In this document: positions 1 through 7,428 of the stretch, piece by piece
Numbering within the stretch: position 1 is the first letter of the stretch
How the letters are laid out: every line of letters starts with the position of its first letter
Origin: an uncultured Oscillospiraceae bacterium
Lineage (GTDB): Bacteria > Bacillota > Clostridia > Oscillospirales > Ruminococcaceae
Assembly (NCBI GenBank): GCA_900547385.1
Contig: URGQ01000018.1
Coordinates: 1-25,506, forward strand
Direction of reading: 5' to 3'
Length of the DNA: 25,506 nucleotides
Program-made: the position numbers and the translations under genes
The notes under the pieces: model-generated
Databases searched by the model: none
What the model was told of the DNA's origin: nothing
What the model saw: only the letters and a program-made list of their open reading frames with translations

Positions 1-31
1 CAAGCAAGCAGATCTTTGTTCCGCACTTTCG

Positions 32-60
32 TTGTTCAATTTTCAGGGTGTGTTTATAAC
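32..60 (+). promoter_or_regulatory. Possible sigma-A promoter for tRNA-Lys
   Basis: TTGTTC (32-37) and TATAAC (55-60) are separated by 17 nt. Transcription would begin around 67-68, almost at the tRNA 5' end, which is unusually close. The tRNA could instead be the tail of a longer stable-RNA operon lying upstream of the window. Confidence 0.35.
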
Positions 61-67
61 ATCATAT

Positions 68-143
<76 letters not shown>

Positions 144-144
144 C

Positions 145-180
145 GAAGAAGCACTCCATTTGGGGGGCTTCTTTCTTTTT
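145..180 (+). terminator. Intrinsic terminator after tRNA-Lys
   Basis: GAAGAAGC (145-152) pairs with GCTTCTTT (167-174) and is followed by a T-rich run to 180. The run overlaps the stop codon of the opposite-strand recombinase remnant. Confidence 0.8.
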
Positions 181-775
181 AATAACTGGAGGGCATATGA
201 AACTTGTATTTCTTTAACGGTGATCTTGCATCATCTCCATCAAAGTTGTGGCATATAACGACTCGATCTTCATAGACAAATACAGAGTTGATGAAGGTAT
301 CCACTATGCGCTGCATATAATTTATATCCGCCCGGTCACATTCGGGAACCTTTGAGAGGAAGTACATGATTTTCTTTTCGTCGAACTTTTCCTGCACCAG
401 CTCCTGCTTTGCAATGGCGTACTTGATGCTCTCCAATTCTTCCTCTCTATCTCTTACCATTGCCGCAATGGTGGGTGATGCAGCGCCTGCTTCGAGTGCG
501 GCAACAAGATTACTGATCGCTTTCTCGCACTCTCTCCTGCACGATTTTAATCCGTCCAGGATCGCGATATCTTTCTGCCTTTGCTGCCATGCACAAAGGT
601 CTGCGGCAATCGACTGGATGTTTTCTTTGTGCAGTGCCACATCGAGGGTCGTATCGATCACGAGCCGCTCTAAGAAGTCTTTCCTTACTGGCCTCTTGGG
701 GCAGGTTTTGCTTTTATCCCGGCTGTTCTTGTGGTGAACGCAGCCGATGACAACGCCAAGAGAGATAGAGAACAA
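179..775 (-). pseudogene. Large serine recombinase, C-terminal remnant
   Basis: The frame encodes about 198 residues resembling the C-terminal end of large serine recombinases: a residual zinc-ribbon edge ending in CPKRPVRKDFLERLV, then a charged coiled-coil helix, then a segment with MQRIVDTFINSVFVYEDRVVI, typical of the end of these integrases. The catalytic resolvase domain and the central recombinase domain are missing; intact members are about 500 residues. The frame meets a TAG stop at 800-802 and has only a TTG as possible start near 775, with no clear ribosome binding site. It is therefore best read as a decayed fragment of a past integrated element. Its stop (TAA, 179-181) lies in the terminator of tRNA-Lys, so the breakpoint is very close to the tRNA. 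The segment looks more AT-rich than the housekeeping genes. A functional stand-alone DNA-binding protein is unlikely. Confidence 0.75.
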
Positions 776-799
776 TCGATTCTGAGGGATGATGTATGG

Positions 800-1037
800 C
801 TATTTGTGGTGGATCATCGACTCGGAAAAGAGAAATTCCGCGGCTATTGGCAATAGCGGCAATGTGATTTATGTCAATGTACTGCCGCGTATCGTCATAG
901 CTGCTGCGCATTCCTTTAAGCCTGCCATATATGATTGGGTCGATTTTATCTGGGAACATATTGAACCGTTTGTGCTGGAGCAGCGAGAAAAGATAGATGC
1001 CCAAAAGGGAAAATACAGTCGCTTTTATAAAAAATGT
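800..1037. other. Gene-poor stretch, no recognisable gene
   Basis: Open frames exist on both strands (plus from 789, minus from 1004), but neither translation resembles a family I know and neither has a convincing ribosome binding site. The stretch lies upstream of the recombinase remnant in its reading direction but does not continue the recombinase sequence. It is probably decayed accessory DNA ending at the tRNA-Glu promoter. Confidence 0.4.
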
Positions 1038-1038
1038 G

Positions 1039-1067
1039 TTGACAATGCAGTGTGCTTTCGGTATAAT
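1039..1067 (+). promoter_or_regulatory. Consensus sigma-A promoter of the tRNA-Glu/5S unit
   Basis: A perfect -35 TTGACA (1039-1044) and perfect -10 TATAAT (1062-1067) are separated by exactly 17 nt. The start would be about 1074, some 23 nt before tRNA-Glu. Such an exact match fits a highly expressed stable-RNA unit. Confidence 0.9.
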
Positions 1068-1096
1068 AATAAAGCTGACCTTCGGGACAGTACTAT

Positions 1097-1171
1097 GGCC
1101 CGTTGGTCAAGCGGCTAAGACACCGGCCTCTCACGCCGGTAACGCGGGTTCGATTCCCGCACGGGTCACCA
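1097..1171 (+). tRNA. tRNA-Glu (anticodon CTC)
   Basis: The acceptor stem GGCCCGT pairs with ACGGGTC (one G-U), followed by ACCA with an encoded CCA at 1169-1171. The anticodon stem CCGGC/GCCGG closes the loop CTCTCAC, giving anticodon CTC (reads GAG). The T arm is GCGGGTTCGATTCCCGC. The first 5S rRNA starts only about 2 nt after the CCA, so the two must be cut from one precursor. Confidence 0.97.
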
Positions 1172-1173
1172 TA

Positions 1174-1411
<238 letters not shown>

Positions 1412-1419
1412 ACAAGCTT

Positions 1420-1452
1420 AAGTGCCATCTCTTTGCGAGATGGCACTTTTCT
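1420..1452 (+). terminator. Strong intrinsic terminator of the tRNA-Glu/5S unit
   Basis: A perfect 12-bp stem, AAGTGCCATCTC (1420-1431) with GAGATGGCACTT (1437-1448), closes the 5-nt loop TTTGC and is followed by TTCT. Confidence 0.95.
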
Positions 1453-1483
1453 ATCTCAATAATTATTTCAGGAGGAGCATTTT

Positions 1484-2371
1484 ATGAAGGCCAAATCCCT
1501 TTCTGCGCTTCTTATTCTGGCATTGCTGCTGGCACTCTGTGCCGGCTGCACTATTCACATCAATCCCAGCGCCGGCATTACCACCAATGACTCGTTCCAC
1601 TATTCCACTTACGATAACGCTGCCGATTACACCGCGGGCCGCTTCACTTATCAGGCGGAGGACATTCGTGCCGTCCGTGTTTATTGGGTCGCGGGCAGCA
1701 TCGATCTTATCGAAAAGAATTCTGCCGAGCTTTCTGTCAGTGATTCAGCGGATAACCGTTCGCAGGAGGCCCAGCTTCATTCTCTGCTGCGGGATGGCAT
1801 CCTTACCATCCATTACTGCGCCTCGGATTACCGCGGTGAAATGCAGCCCGAATGGAAGCAGCTCACCATCGAGATCCCCAGCGGTATCGAACTGACGATC
1901 GAAAATGTCAGTGCGCCGATCCGCGCGGCCGCGCTTACCACACTGCAGCTTCACATTGCCACGGTCAGCGGAGATATTTCCATTGATAGCCTGGTAGGGG
2001 AAAATGCCGAGTTTGATACTGTCAGCGGCAATATCGAGGTAGATACCGCCAATGTAAAGACTGTATCTTTGAATAGCGTTTCCGGCAATTTCGATTGGGA
2101 GCAGTTCACCGTGGATCAGCTCACGGCTGATACCGTTAGCGGCGACCTGGGTTTTGAATTTATCTCCTGCCGGGAAGCGGCGCTGAATACCATCAGTGGA
2201 GAAACCGACCTAACTCTCCCGGCACAGGGTGGCACCGTCCGCTTTGATACCGCCAGCGGTGCTTTTATCACCCAGCGCGCCTATCAAAAGCAGGATCATT
2301 TCTATGGCTTTGGCCCGGCGGATTGCAAAATCAGCGTCTCCTCCACCAGCGGCGACCTGGAAATCGAATAA
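1484..2371 (+). CDS. DUF4097-family beta-repeat putative lipoprotein
   Basis: The 295-residue protein starts at an ATG 8 nt after AGGAGG (1470-1475). It begins with a lipoprotein-type signal peptide: Lys at 2 and 4, a hydrophobic core, and Cys22 in the context LCAGC. The -3 residue is Cys rather than the usual Leu, so lipidation is likely but not certain. After about residue 125 the chain is a regular beta repeat in which the motif [TVS]-SG-[DNE] recurs roughly every 20 residues (TVSGDIS, TVSGNIE, SVSGNFD, TVSGDLG, TISGETD, TASGAF, STSGDLE). This is the signature of the DUF4097 putative adhesin / beta-strand repeat family. It is probably a surface-anchored right-handed beta structure of unknown role. 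No promoter is visible between the 5S terminator and the ribosome binding site. The gene ends at a bidirectional terminator shared with the convergent neighbour. Function beyond the family is not known. Confidence 0.85.
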   Translation: MKAKSLSALLILALLLALCAGCTIHINPSAGITTNDSFHYSTYDNAADYTAGRFTYQAEDIRAVRVYWVAGSIDLIEKNSAELSVSDSADNRSQEAQLHSLLRDGILTIHYCASDYRGEMQPEWKQLTIEIPSGIELTIENVSAPIRAAALTTLQLHIATVSGDISIDSLVGENAEFDTVSGNIEVDTANVKTVSLNSVSGNFDWEQFTVDQLTADTVSGDLGFEFISCREAALNTISGETDLTLPAQGGTVRFDTASGAFITQRAYQKQDHFYGFGPADCKISVSSTSGDLEIE

Positions 2372-2385
2372 CCATTGCAGAAATT

Positions 2386-2424
2386 AAAGCTCTCCCGGGA
2401 AAAATTTTCCTCGGGAGAGCTTTT
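2386..2424. terminator. Bidirectional terminator between convergent genes
   Basis: AAAGCTCTCCCG (2386-2397) pairs with CGGGAGAGCTTT (2412-2423); the loop contains a further GGAAAA/TTTTCC pairing. TTTT follows on the plus strand and TTTAATTT on the minus strand, so it can serve both converging genes. Confidence 0.9.
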
Positions 2425-2442
2425 ACTACTACTACTACTACT
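2425..2442. repeat. (ACT)6 microsatellite forming tandem stop codons
   Basis: Six perfect ACT copies. On the minus strand these read in frame as five consecutive TAG codons (2426-2440) followed by TAA (2423-2425), ending the pseudouridine synthase gene with six stops in a row. The run abuts the shared terminator stem. Confidence 0.95.
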
Positions 2443-3394
2443 TCACCCAGTCGTCCAGCAACTTCTTGGCGGTAAACTCCTGTCCGTTTAGGTAAAATAG
2501 GGGGGAGCCCTCCAGAATGCCGGTAAAGCGCAGCCGCCAGGCACACAGCACCTGCTGCTGCAATTTTAATGCCCGGTTTTTCTTCAGACTTTCCGGTGTG
2601 CAGTACTTGGTATCTCCCAGCAGCGGCCATCCCATGTGGGCCATATGCGCTCGTATTTGATGGGTGCGGCCGGTGTGCAGTGTTACCTCCAGCAGGGCCA
2701 TTCCGTTTTTCTGTCGCAGCACCCGGTATTCCGTTAGGATGGTCTTGGCATCCGGCTGTGGCTTATCAAATACCGTTACGGTTTTTGTCCTGGTATCCCG
2801 CCGCAGAAAGGCTTTGCAGGTAGCATGGTCGGGATTGGGGACTCCCACAGTTACGCAGCGGTAGGTTTTTTTCACCTGCCGCTCCTTGATGATCTCATTC
2901 ATCGCCTGCAGCGCGGCGGCGTTCTTGGCGCACAGCACCAGTCCGCAGGTGTTGCGGTCGATGCGATTGCACAGTGCCGGCGCAAAGCTGTTTTCCTGTG
3001 CCGGGTCATATTCGCCCTTTTGGTACAGGTATTTCTGCACCCGTCCGATCAGCGTATCCGCGGTGCCGCTTTCATCCTCATGTACCACCAGCCCGGCGGG
3101 CTTATCAGCGATAAGGATATTCTCATCCTCATAGATGGCAGAAAGCGCGTCCCCAGCCCGCAGAAAGGTCTCATCTGCCCGCTTTTCCTCAAAAAACTCA
3201 TCATTGAGGTACAGGCTTACCACATCACCCACGGCCAGTCTGGTGCTTATTTCTGCCCGCTTGCCATTCACCTTGATCCGTTTGGTGCGGATCCCCCTAT
3301 ACATCATAGAGGAGGGCAGCAGCGGTACGGCTTTGCCCAGGAATTTATCCAGTCGTTGTCCGGCATCATTTTGTCTTATTGTAAATTCTTTCAT
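2438..3394 (-). CDS. RluA/RluD-family pseudouridine synthase
   Basis: The 318-residue protein isomerises uridine to pseudouridine in structured RNA, most probably 23S rRNA. An S4-like RNA-binding region lies at about residues 10-60 (GQRLDKFLGK, KVNGKRAEI). The catalytic domain follows, with IADKPAGLVVH near 95-105, the catalytic motif NRIDRNTCGL with Asp146, and TGRTHQIRAHMAHMGWPLLGD later on. Length and domain order match the RluC/RluD group. The ATG at 3394 is preceded by an AAGGA ribosome site (GAAGGACTCATAA before ATG). It is a monocistronic minus-strand gene, convergent with the lipoprotein gene, with six in-frame stops at its end. A second family member lies at 22163-23080, so the two probably have different target sites; which ones cannot be told from sequence alone. 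Confidence 0.93.
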   Translation of the reverse strand: MKEFTIRQNDAGQRLDKFLGKAVPLLPSSMMYRGIRTKRIKVNGKRAEISTRLAVGDVVSLYLNDEFFEEKRADETFLRAGDALSAIYEDENILIADKPAGLVVHEDESGTADTLIGRVQKYLYQKGEYDPAQENSFAPALCNRIDRNTCGLVLCAKNAAALQAMNEIIKERQVKKTYRCVTVGVPNPDHATCKAFLRRDTRTKTVTVFDKPQPDAKTILTEYRVLRQKNGMALLEVTLHTGRTHQIRAHMAHMGWPLLGDTKYCTPESLKKNRALKLQQQVLCAWRLRFTGILEGSPLFYLNGQEFTAKKLLDDWVK

Positions 3395-3417
3395 TTATGA
3401 GTCCTTCTTTTACGCCT

Positions 3418-3488
3418 GACGGCTCGTAAAAATGAGCCCCGGCTGCACCAGCCTGCCTGCGGGCCTTCCTTGCCGTCCTCTCATTTTT
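3418..3488 (-). other. Possible structured 5' leader with alternative helices
   Basis: On the minus strand, upstream of the pseudouridine synthase, AAAAATGAG (3488-3480) can pair with CTCATTTTT (3436-3428). The second arm can instead fold locally as GGCTC...GAGCC (3438-3421), and GACGGC/GCCGTC (3477-3472 with 3423-3418) is a third option. These helices are mutually exclusive in part. No known riboswitch is recognised. Confidence 0.3.
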
Positions 3489-3570
3489 TCGGCTGCGTGC
3501 CATCTGTTCTTTTTTCAAAATTCAATATAAGCATACCCGGATTTCAGCTCACCGTCAAGCCCCACCGCCC

Positions 3571-3599
3571 TTTACTTTTTGCGGCGGGAATGGTAAGAT
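3571..3599 (+). promoter_or_regulatory. Candidate promoter for radC
   Basis: TTTACT (3571-3576) and TAAGAT (3594-3599) are separated by 17 nt, about 36 nt upstream of the radC start codon. Both hexamers deviate from consensus. A CCGCC/GGCGG inverted repeat flanks the -35. Confidence 0.4.
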
Positions 3600-3634
3600 A
3601 GGAGCAGAATTTTGTCGAAAGGGGAGAGAAGCGT

Positions 3635-4393
3635 ATGGCCAATGAACATTCCGGTCATCGGGATCGCTTGCGGGAGCGCTATCTCTCGGAGGGTCTGGAT
3701 GGCTTCCCGCCCCACAATGTGCTGGAGCTCCTGCTGTTTTATTCGGTGCCCCGGCGGGATACCAATGTCTTGGCTCACCGCCTCATTGAACAGTTTGGCT
3801 CCCTCGTTGGTGTCCTCAATGCCGCCCCGGAGCAGTTGGCCCAGGTGGAGGGCATCGGCATGAATGCTGCCGTTCATCTCCACCTCGTCGCGGATATCGC
3901 CCGTCGCTACTATGCCGAAGCCATCACTCCTCCGCCCAATGATGCCCAGCGGGAGGACCTGATGCGCTACTACGGCAAAAAGCTGGTGGCCGCCTGTAAT
4001 GGCCTGCCGGAGGAAACACTCTATCTCGTCTGCCTGGATAATAACCTCCGGGAGATCAGCACCGACCGCATCTCCACAGGTGCCCCCAATGCCGTGCAGC
4101 TGCCTGGCCGTAAAATCGCTGAGGTAGCGCTGCGGCACCATGCTCCCAGCATCCTGCTGGCGCACAATCACCCGCGCGGGCTGGCCATTCCCTCCCGGGA
4201 GGATATCGCCGCCACCCTTTCACTGCGGGATGCCCTGCGCGCCATTTCGGTCGATCTCATCGACCACTTCATCATCGCCGGCAGCGATTATGTCTCGATG
4301 GCTCAGTCGGGTTTCTTCAGCTCGGCGGCCCGGCAGGTTTTCGCCCTTCGCAGCCCGGAGGATGATCTCAACCCTGGCTTTCCAGCCGATTGA
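3635..4393 (+). CDS. radC: RadC family JAB/MPN domain protein
   Basis: The 252-residue protein has the two RadC parts. The N-terminal helix-hairpin-helix-like region (about residues 1-95) contains ELLLFYSVPRRDTN and VEGIGMNAA. The C-terminal JAB/MPN+ domain carries the metal motif HNHPRGLAIPSRED, with His177, His179 and Asp190 in JAMM spacing (H-x-H-x10-D). RadC proteins were once linked to DNA repair, but their role is not established; a metal-dependent hydrolase is implied by the motif. The ATG at 3635 follows AAAGGGGAGA (3618-3627). The gene is convergent with uvrA and is not visibly part of the SOS operon. A GC-rich palindromic repeat begins 2 nt after its TGA. Confidence 0.92.
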   Translation: MANEHSGHRDRLRERYLSEGLDGFPPHNVLELLLFYSVPRRDTNVLAHRLIEQFGSLVGVLNAAPEQLAQVEGIGMNAAVHLHLVADIARRYYAEAITPPPNDAQREDLMRYYGKKLVAACNGLPEETLYLVCLDNNLREISTDRISTGAPNAVQLPGRKIAEVALRHHAPSILLAHNHPRGLAIPSREDIAATLSLRDALRAISVDLIDHFIIAGSDYVSMAQSGFFSSAARQVFALRSPEDDLNPGFPAD

Positions 4394-4395
4394 AC

Positions 4396-4467
4396 GGGCG
4401 GGCACGCCTCCGCTTCCCCTCGGGCTGGCATTGCGGGCAGCCCTCGTCCGCTCCGCCGCGCCCGCCC
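4396..4467 (-). repeat. GC-rich palindromic dispersed repeat, copy A
   Basis: Outer arms GGGCGGGC (4396-4403) and GCCCGCCC (4460-4467) pair perfectly; on the minus strand the stem extends through G-U, C-G and G-C. An inner stem GGGCTG (4422-4427) pairs with CAGCCC (4438-4443). The minus strand is similar to the plus strand of 12618-12695 and shares an identical 13-mer (4401-4413 reversed; GCGGAGGCGTGCC). The arms differ between copies in ways that keep the pairing. Confidence 0.7.
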
Positions 4468-4486
4468 TAAATATTCCCCATAAACC

Positions 4487-4530
4487 AAGAACCGGCTTCA
4501 GAGCGTTTTGCCCCCCAGCCGGTTCTTTTT
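4487..4530. terminator. Bidirectional terminator between radC and uvrA
   Basis: AAGAACCGGCT (4487-4497) pairs with AGCCGGTTCTT (4517-4527) and is followed by TTT on the plus strand (a run of five T overall). The minus strand has the weaker TTCTTGGTTT. It ends radC transcription and probably also the uvrBA message. Confidence 0.88.
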
Positions 4531-4535
4531 GCACC

Positions 4536-7364
4536 TTATTTCTTCTTCAGCAGCTTTCCAAGGTACTGCCCGGTAAAGGAAGCCTTGCAGTCCGCTACCT
4601 CCTCCGGAGTGCCGCAGCAGACGATCATTCCGCCGCCGTCGCCGCCCTCGGGGCCCAGGTCGATGATATAATCCGCCGTCTTGATGACATCCAGGTTGTG
4701 CTCTATCACAATAACGGTATTACCTGCGTCCGCAAATTTCTGCAGTATCTCAATGAGCTTCTTCACATCATCGGTGTGCAGGCCGGTGGTGGGCTCATCC
4801 AGGATATATACTGTCTTGCCTGTGCTCCGGCGGGAAAGCTCTGTCGCCAGCTTCACGCGCTGTGCCTCGCCGCCGGAAAGGGTCGTCGCCGGCTGTCCGA
4901 TCTTGATATACCCCAGCCCCACATCGTACAGGGTTTGCAGCTTGCGCTTTATTTTTGGCAGGTTCTCAAAGAAGGTCAAGCCCTCTTCCACGCTCATCTC
5001 CAGTACATCATAGATGCTCTTGCCCTTATATTTGACCTCCAGCGTCTCCCGGTTATAGCGCTTGCCCTTGCACACCTCGCAGGGGACATACACATCCGGC
5101 AAAAAGTGCATCGGGATCTCCAGAATACCGGCGCCCTCGCACGCCTCGCACCGGCCGCCCTTCACATTAAAGGAGAACCGCCCGATCTTATACCCACGCA
5201 TCTTGGCCTCATTGGTGGCGGCAAAGACCTCCCGGATATCATTGAACACGCCAGTGTAGGTGGCAGGGTTGCTGCGGGGCGTCCGCCCTATGGGGCTCTG
5301 GTCGATATCAATGACCTTATCCACCAGCTCCAGCCCATGCAGCGTCTTATATTTGCCGGGCCGCACATGGGCCCCCATCAGCTCCTTGCTCAGCGCCTTG
5401 TTCAAGATCTCATTGACCAGCGAACTTTTGCCGGACCCAGATACACCGGTCACCGCCACAAAGCATCCCAGCGGGAACTTGACATTGATGTTCTTGAGGT
5501 TATTCTCGGCAGCGCCCACAATCTCCAAATAGCCGCCGTTGCCGGGTCTGCGTGACTCCGGCAGCGGGATCTTCTTCGCCCCGGAAAGGTACTGCCCGGT
5601 GATGGATTCCTTGCAATACTTGATCTCGTTTGCCGGGCCGCTGTATACCACATGGCCGCCGTGGATGCCCGCGCCCGGGCCGATATCCACAATGTAATCA
5701 GCGGCCTCCATTGTCTCTTCATCGTGCTCCACCACTATGACGGTATTGCCCAGGTCGCGCAGGTTCTTCAGCGCCTCGATGAGCCTTGCATTATCCCGCT
5801 GGTGCAGCCCAATGGAGGGCTCATCCAGGATATACAGCACCCCCATCAGGCTGGAACCGATTTGGGTCGCCAGCCGGATGCGCTGGCTCTCTCCGCCGGA
5901 AAGGGTGCTGGCGCTGCGGGCAAGGGTCAGGTAATTAAGCCCCACATTGCTCAGGAACGAAAGCCGGCTCTTGATCTCCTTGATGATCTGCCCGGCGATT
6001 TTCTGCTGCATATCGGTCAGTTCCAGCGTGTCCATAAATTGCAGCGCGTCCCGCACACTCATCTTACAAAAGTCGCTGATGTTGATGCCGCCCACCGTTA
6101 CCGCCAGTATCTCGGGCCGCAGGCGGTCGCCGTGGCAGTCGGGGCAGGGGATAGAGGACATGAAAGTGGCGATATCATACCGCATCCATTCGCTGCTGGT
6201 CTCCTTAAAGCGCCGCTCCAGGTTATTCACAATGCCCTCAAAGTCATTGACGAACTTGCCCTTAAAGCCCGCCGATTGCCGCACCATCTCAAATTTTTCG
6301 CCCTTAGTGCCAAAGAGCACCAGGTCCAGCTTGTCCTTTGGCATATCCTTTACCGGTACATCTAGCGGTACGCCAAAGTGCTTATTCAGTCCGGTAAAGT
6401 ACATCTCCCCAATGGAGCCGGGGTCGCAGCTCCAGCCCGTCACCTTAAAGGCGCCGTCTCGGATGGAACGGTCGGGGTAGCGCACCACCAGTGCCGGGTC
6501 TACCTTCTGGAACACACCAAGGCCGGTACAGGTGGGGCAGCTCCCAGCGGGGTTATTGAAGGAGAACATATTGGGCGAAAGCTCCTCGATGGAGATATCA
6601 TGGTCGGGGCAGGCGTAGTTTTGGCTAAAGAGCATCTCCTCGCCGCCAATGACATCCACCAGGGCTAGCCCGCCGGTCATGGCGCAGCAGGTCTCTATCG
6701 AATCCGCCAGCCGGGAGCGGATCTCCGGTTTGACCGAAAGGCGGTCCACCACGATCTCGATGGTATGCTTATAGTTCTTTTCCAGCTTGATTTCTTCGGT
6801 CAGCTCATACATGCTGCCATCAACCCGGGCTCTTACATAACCGCTGCGGCGCGCTGCGTCCAGTTCCTTTTGATAGGTTCCTTTGCGCTGCCGCACGATG
6901 GGCGCCATCACCTGGATGCGGGTCCCCTCCGGCAGGGTCAGCACCTTATCCACCATTTGGTCCACCGTCTGCTGGGTGATCTCCCGCCCGCAGATGGGAC
7001 AGTGGGGGATACCGACTCTGGCATATAAAAGACGCAGGTAGTCGTAGATTTCGGTGACGGTGCCCACGGTGGAACGAGGGTTTTTGCTGGTGGTTTTCTG
7101 ATCGATGGAAATAGCGGGGGAAAGCCCCGAAATTTCGTCCACATCGGGTTTTTCGGCCTGCCCCAGGAACATCCTGGCGTAGGAGGAAAGACTCTCCACA
7201 TAGCGTCTTTGGCCGTCTGCGTAGATGGTATCAAAGGCGAGAGAGGTCTTGCCGCTGCCGGAAAGCCCAGTAAAGACAATCAGCTTATCTCTGGGGATCT
7301 CCAGGTCGATATTTTTCAGGTTGTTCTGCCGCGCGCCGCGGATCACGATTTTATCTAATGCCAT
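4536..7364 (-). CDS. uvrA: Excinuclease ABC subunit A (UvrA)
   Basis: The 942-residue protein is the damage-sensing ATPase of nucleotide excision repair; a UvrA dimer loads UvrB onto distorted DNA. It has two ABC ATPase modules. The first Walker A is GLSGSGKT (33-40) with signature LSGGESQRIRLA; the second Walker A is GVSGSGKSS with signature LSGGEAQRVKLA. Zinc modules are visible as CPICG, CPTCTGLG and the pair CEACEGAG...CEVCKGKR. Both Walker B/switch regions (ILDEPSIGLHQRD, ILDEPTTGLHTDD) are intact, and the length is normal. The start ATG (7364) sits 4-5 nt from AAGGAGG. It follows uvrB with a 64-nt gap and no obvious promoter of its own, so it is probably co-transcribed from the LexA-controlled promoter upstream of uvrB. 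A 9-bp hairpin ends exactly at its ribosome site. Confidence 0.98.
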   Translation of the reverse strand: MALDKIVIRGARQNNLKNIDLEIPRDKLIVFTGLSGSGKTSLAFDTIYADGQRRYVESLSSYARMFLGQAEKPDVDEISGLSPAISIDQKTTSKNPRSTVGTVTEIYDYLRLLYARVGIPHCPICGREITQQTVDQMVDKVLTLPEGTRIQVMAPIVRQRKGTYQKELDAARRSGYVRARVDGSMYELTEEIKLEKNYKHTIEIVVDRLSVKPEIRSRLADSIETCCAMTGGLALVDVIGGEEMLFSQNYACPDHDISIEELSPNMFSFNNPAGSCPTCTGLGVFQKVDPALVVRYPDRSIRDGAFKVTGWSCDPGSIGEMYFTGLNKHFGVPLDVPVKDMPKDKLDLVLFGTKGEKFEMVRQSAGFKGKFVNDFEGIVNNLERRFKETSSEWMRYDIATFMSSIPCPDCHGDRLRPEILAVTVGGINISDFCKMSVRDALQFMDTLELTDMQQKIAGQIIKEIKSRLSFLSNVGLNYLTLARSASTLSGGESQRIRLATQIGSSLMGVLYILDEPSIGLHQRDNARLIEALKNLRDLGNTVIVVEHDEETMEAADYIVDIGPGAGIHGGHVVYSGPANEIKYCKESITGQYLSGAKKIPLPESRRPGNGGYLEIVGAAENNLKNINVKFPLGCFVAVTGVSGSGKSSLVNEILNKALSKELMGAHVRPGKYKTLHGLELVDKVIDIDQSPIGRTPRSNPATYTGVFNDIREVFAATNEAKMRGYKIGRFSFNVKGGRCEACEGAGILEIPMHFLPDVYVPCEVCKGKRYNRETLEVKYKGKSIYDVLEMSVEEGLTFFENLPKIKRKLQTLYDVGLGYIKIGQPATTLSGGEAQRVKLATELSRRSTGKTVYILDEPTTGLHTDDVKKLIEILQKFADAGNTVIVIEHNLDVIKTADYIIDLGPEGGDGGGMIVCCGTPEEVADCKASFTGQYLGKLLKKK

Positions 7365-7375
7365 TGGTTCCTCCT

Positions 7376-7412
7376 TGCCGCAAAGGCCTAATGTTATCAG
7401 CGTTTTGCGGCA
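7376..7412 (-). other. Hairpin abutting the uvrA ribosome binding site
   Basis: In the uvrB-uvrA spacer, TGCCGCAAA and TTTGCGGCA (7404-7412 and 7376-7384) form a perfect 9-bp stem with a 19-nt loop. The last stem base is the first A of the AAGGAGG site of uvrA. No U-run follows, so it is not a terminator. Confidence 0.6.
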
Positions 7413-7428
7413 GTAAAGCTTACTTCTG

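Noticed and set aside
789..1118. Plus-strand frame of 109 codons before tRNA-Glu
   Set aside because: It runs through the tRNA promoter into the tRNA itself, and its ribosome site is poor.
4140..5555. A 471-codon plus-strand frame spanning the end of radC and the end of uvrA
   Set aside because: It crosses a terminator and the palindromic repeat and lies antisense to well-supported uvrA sequence.
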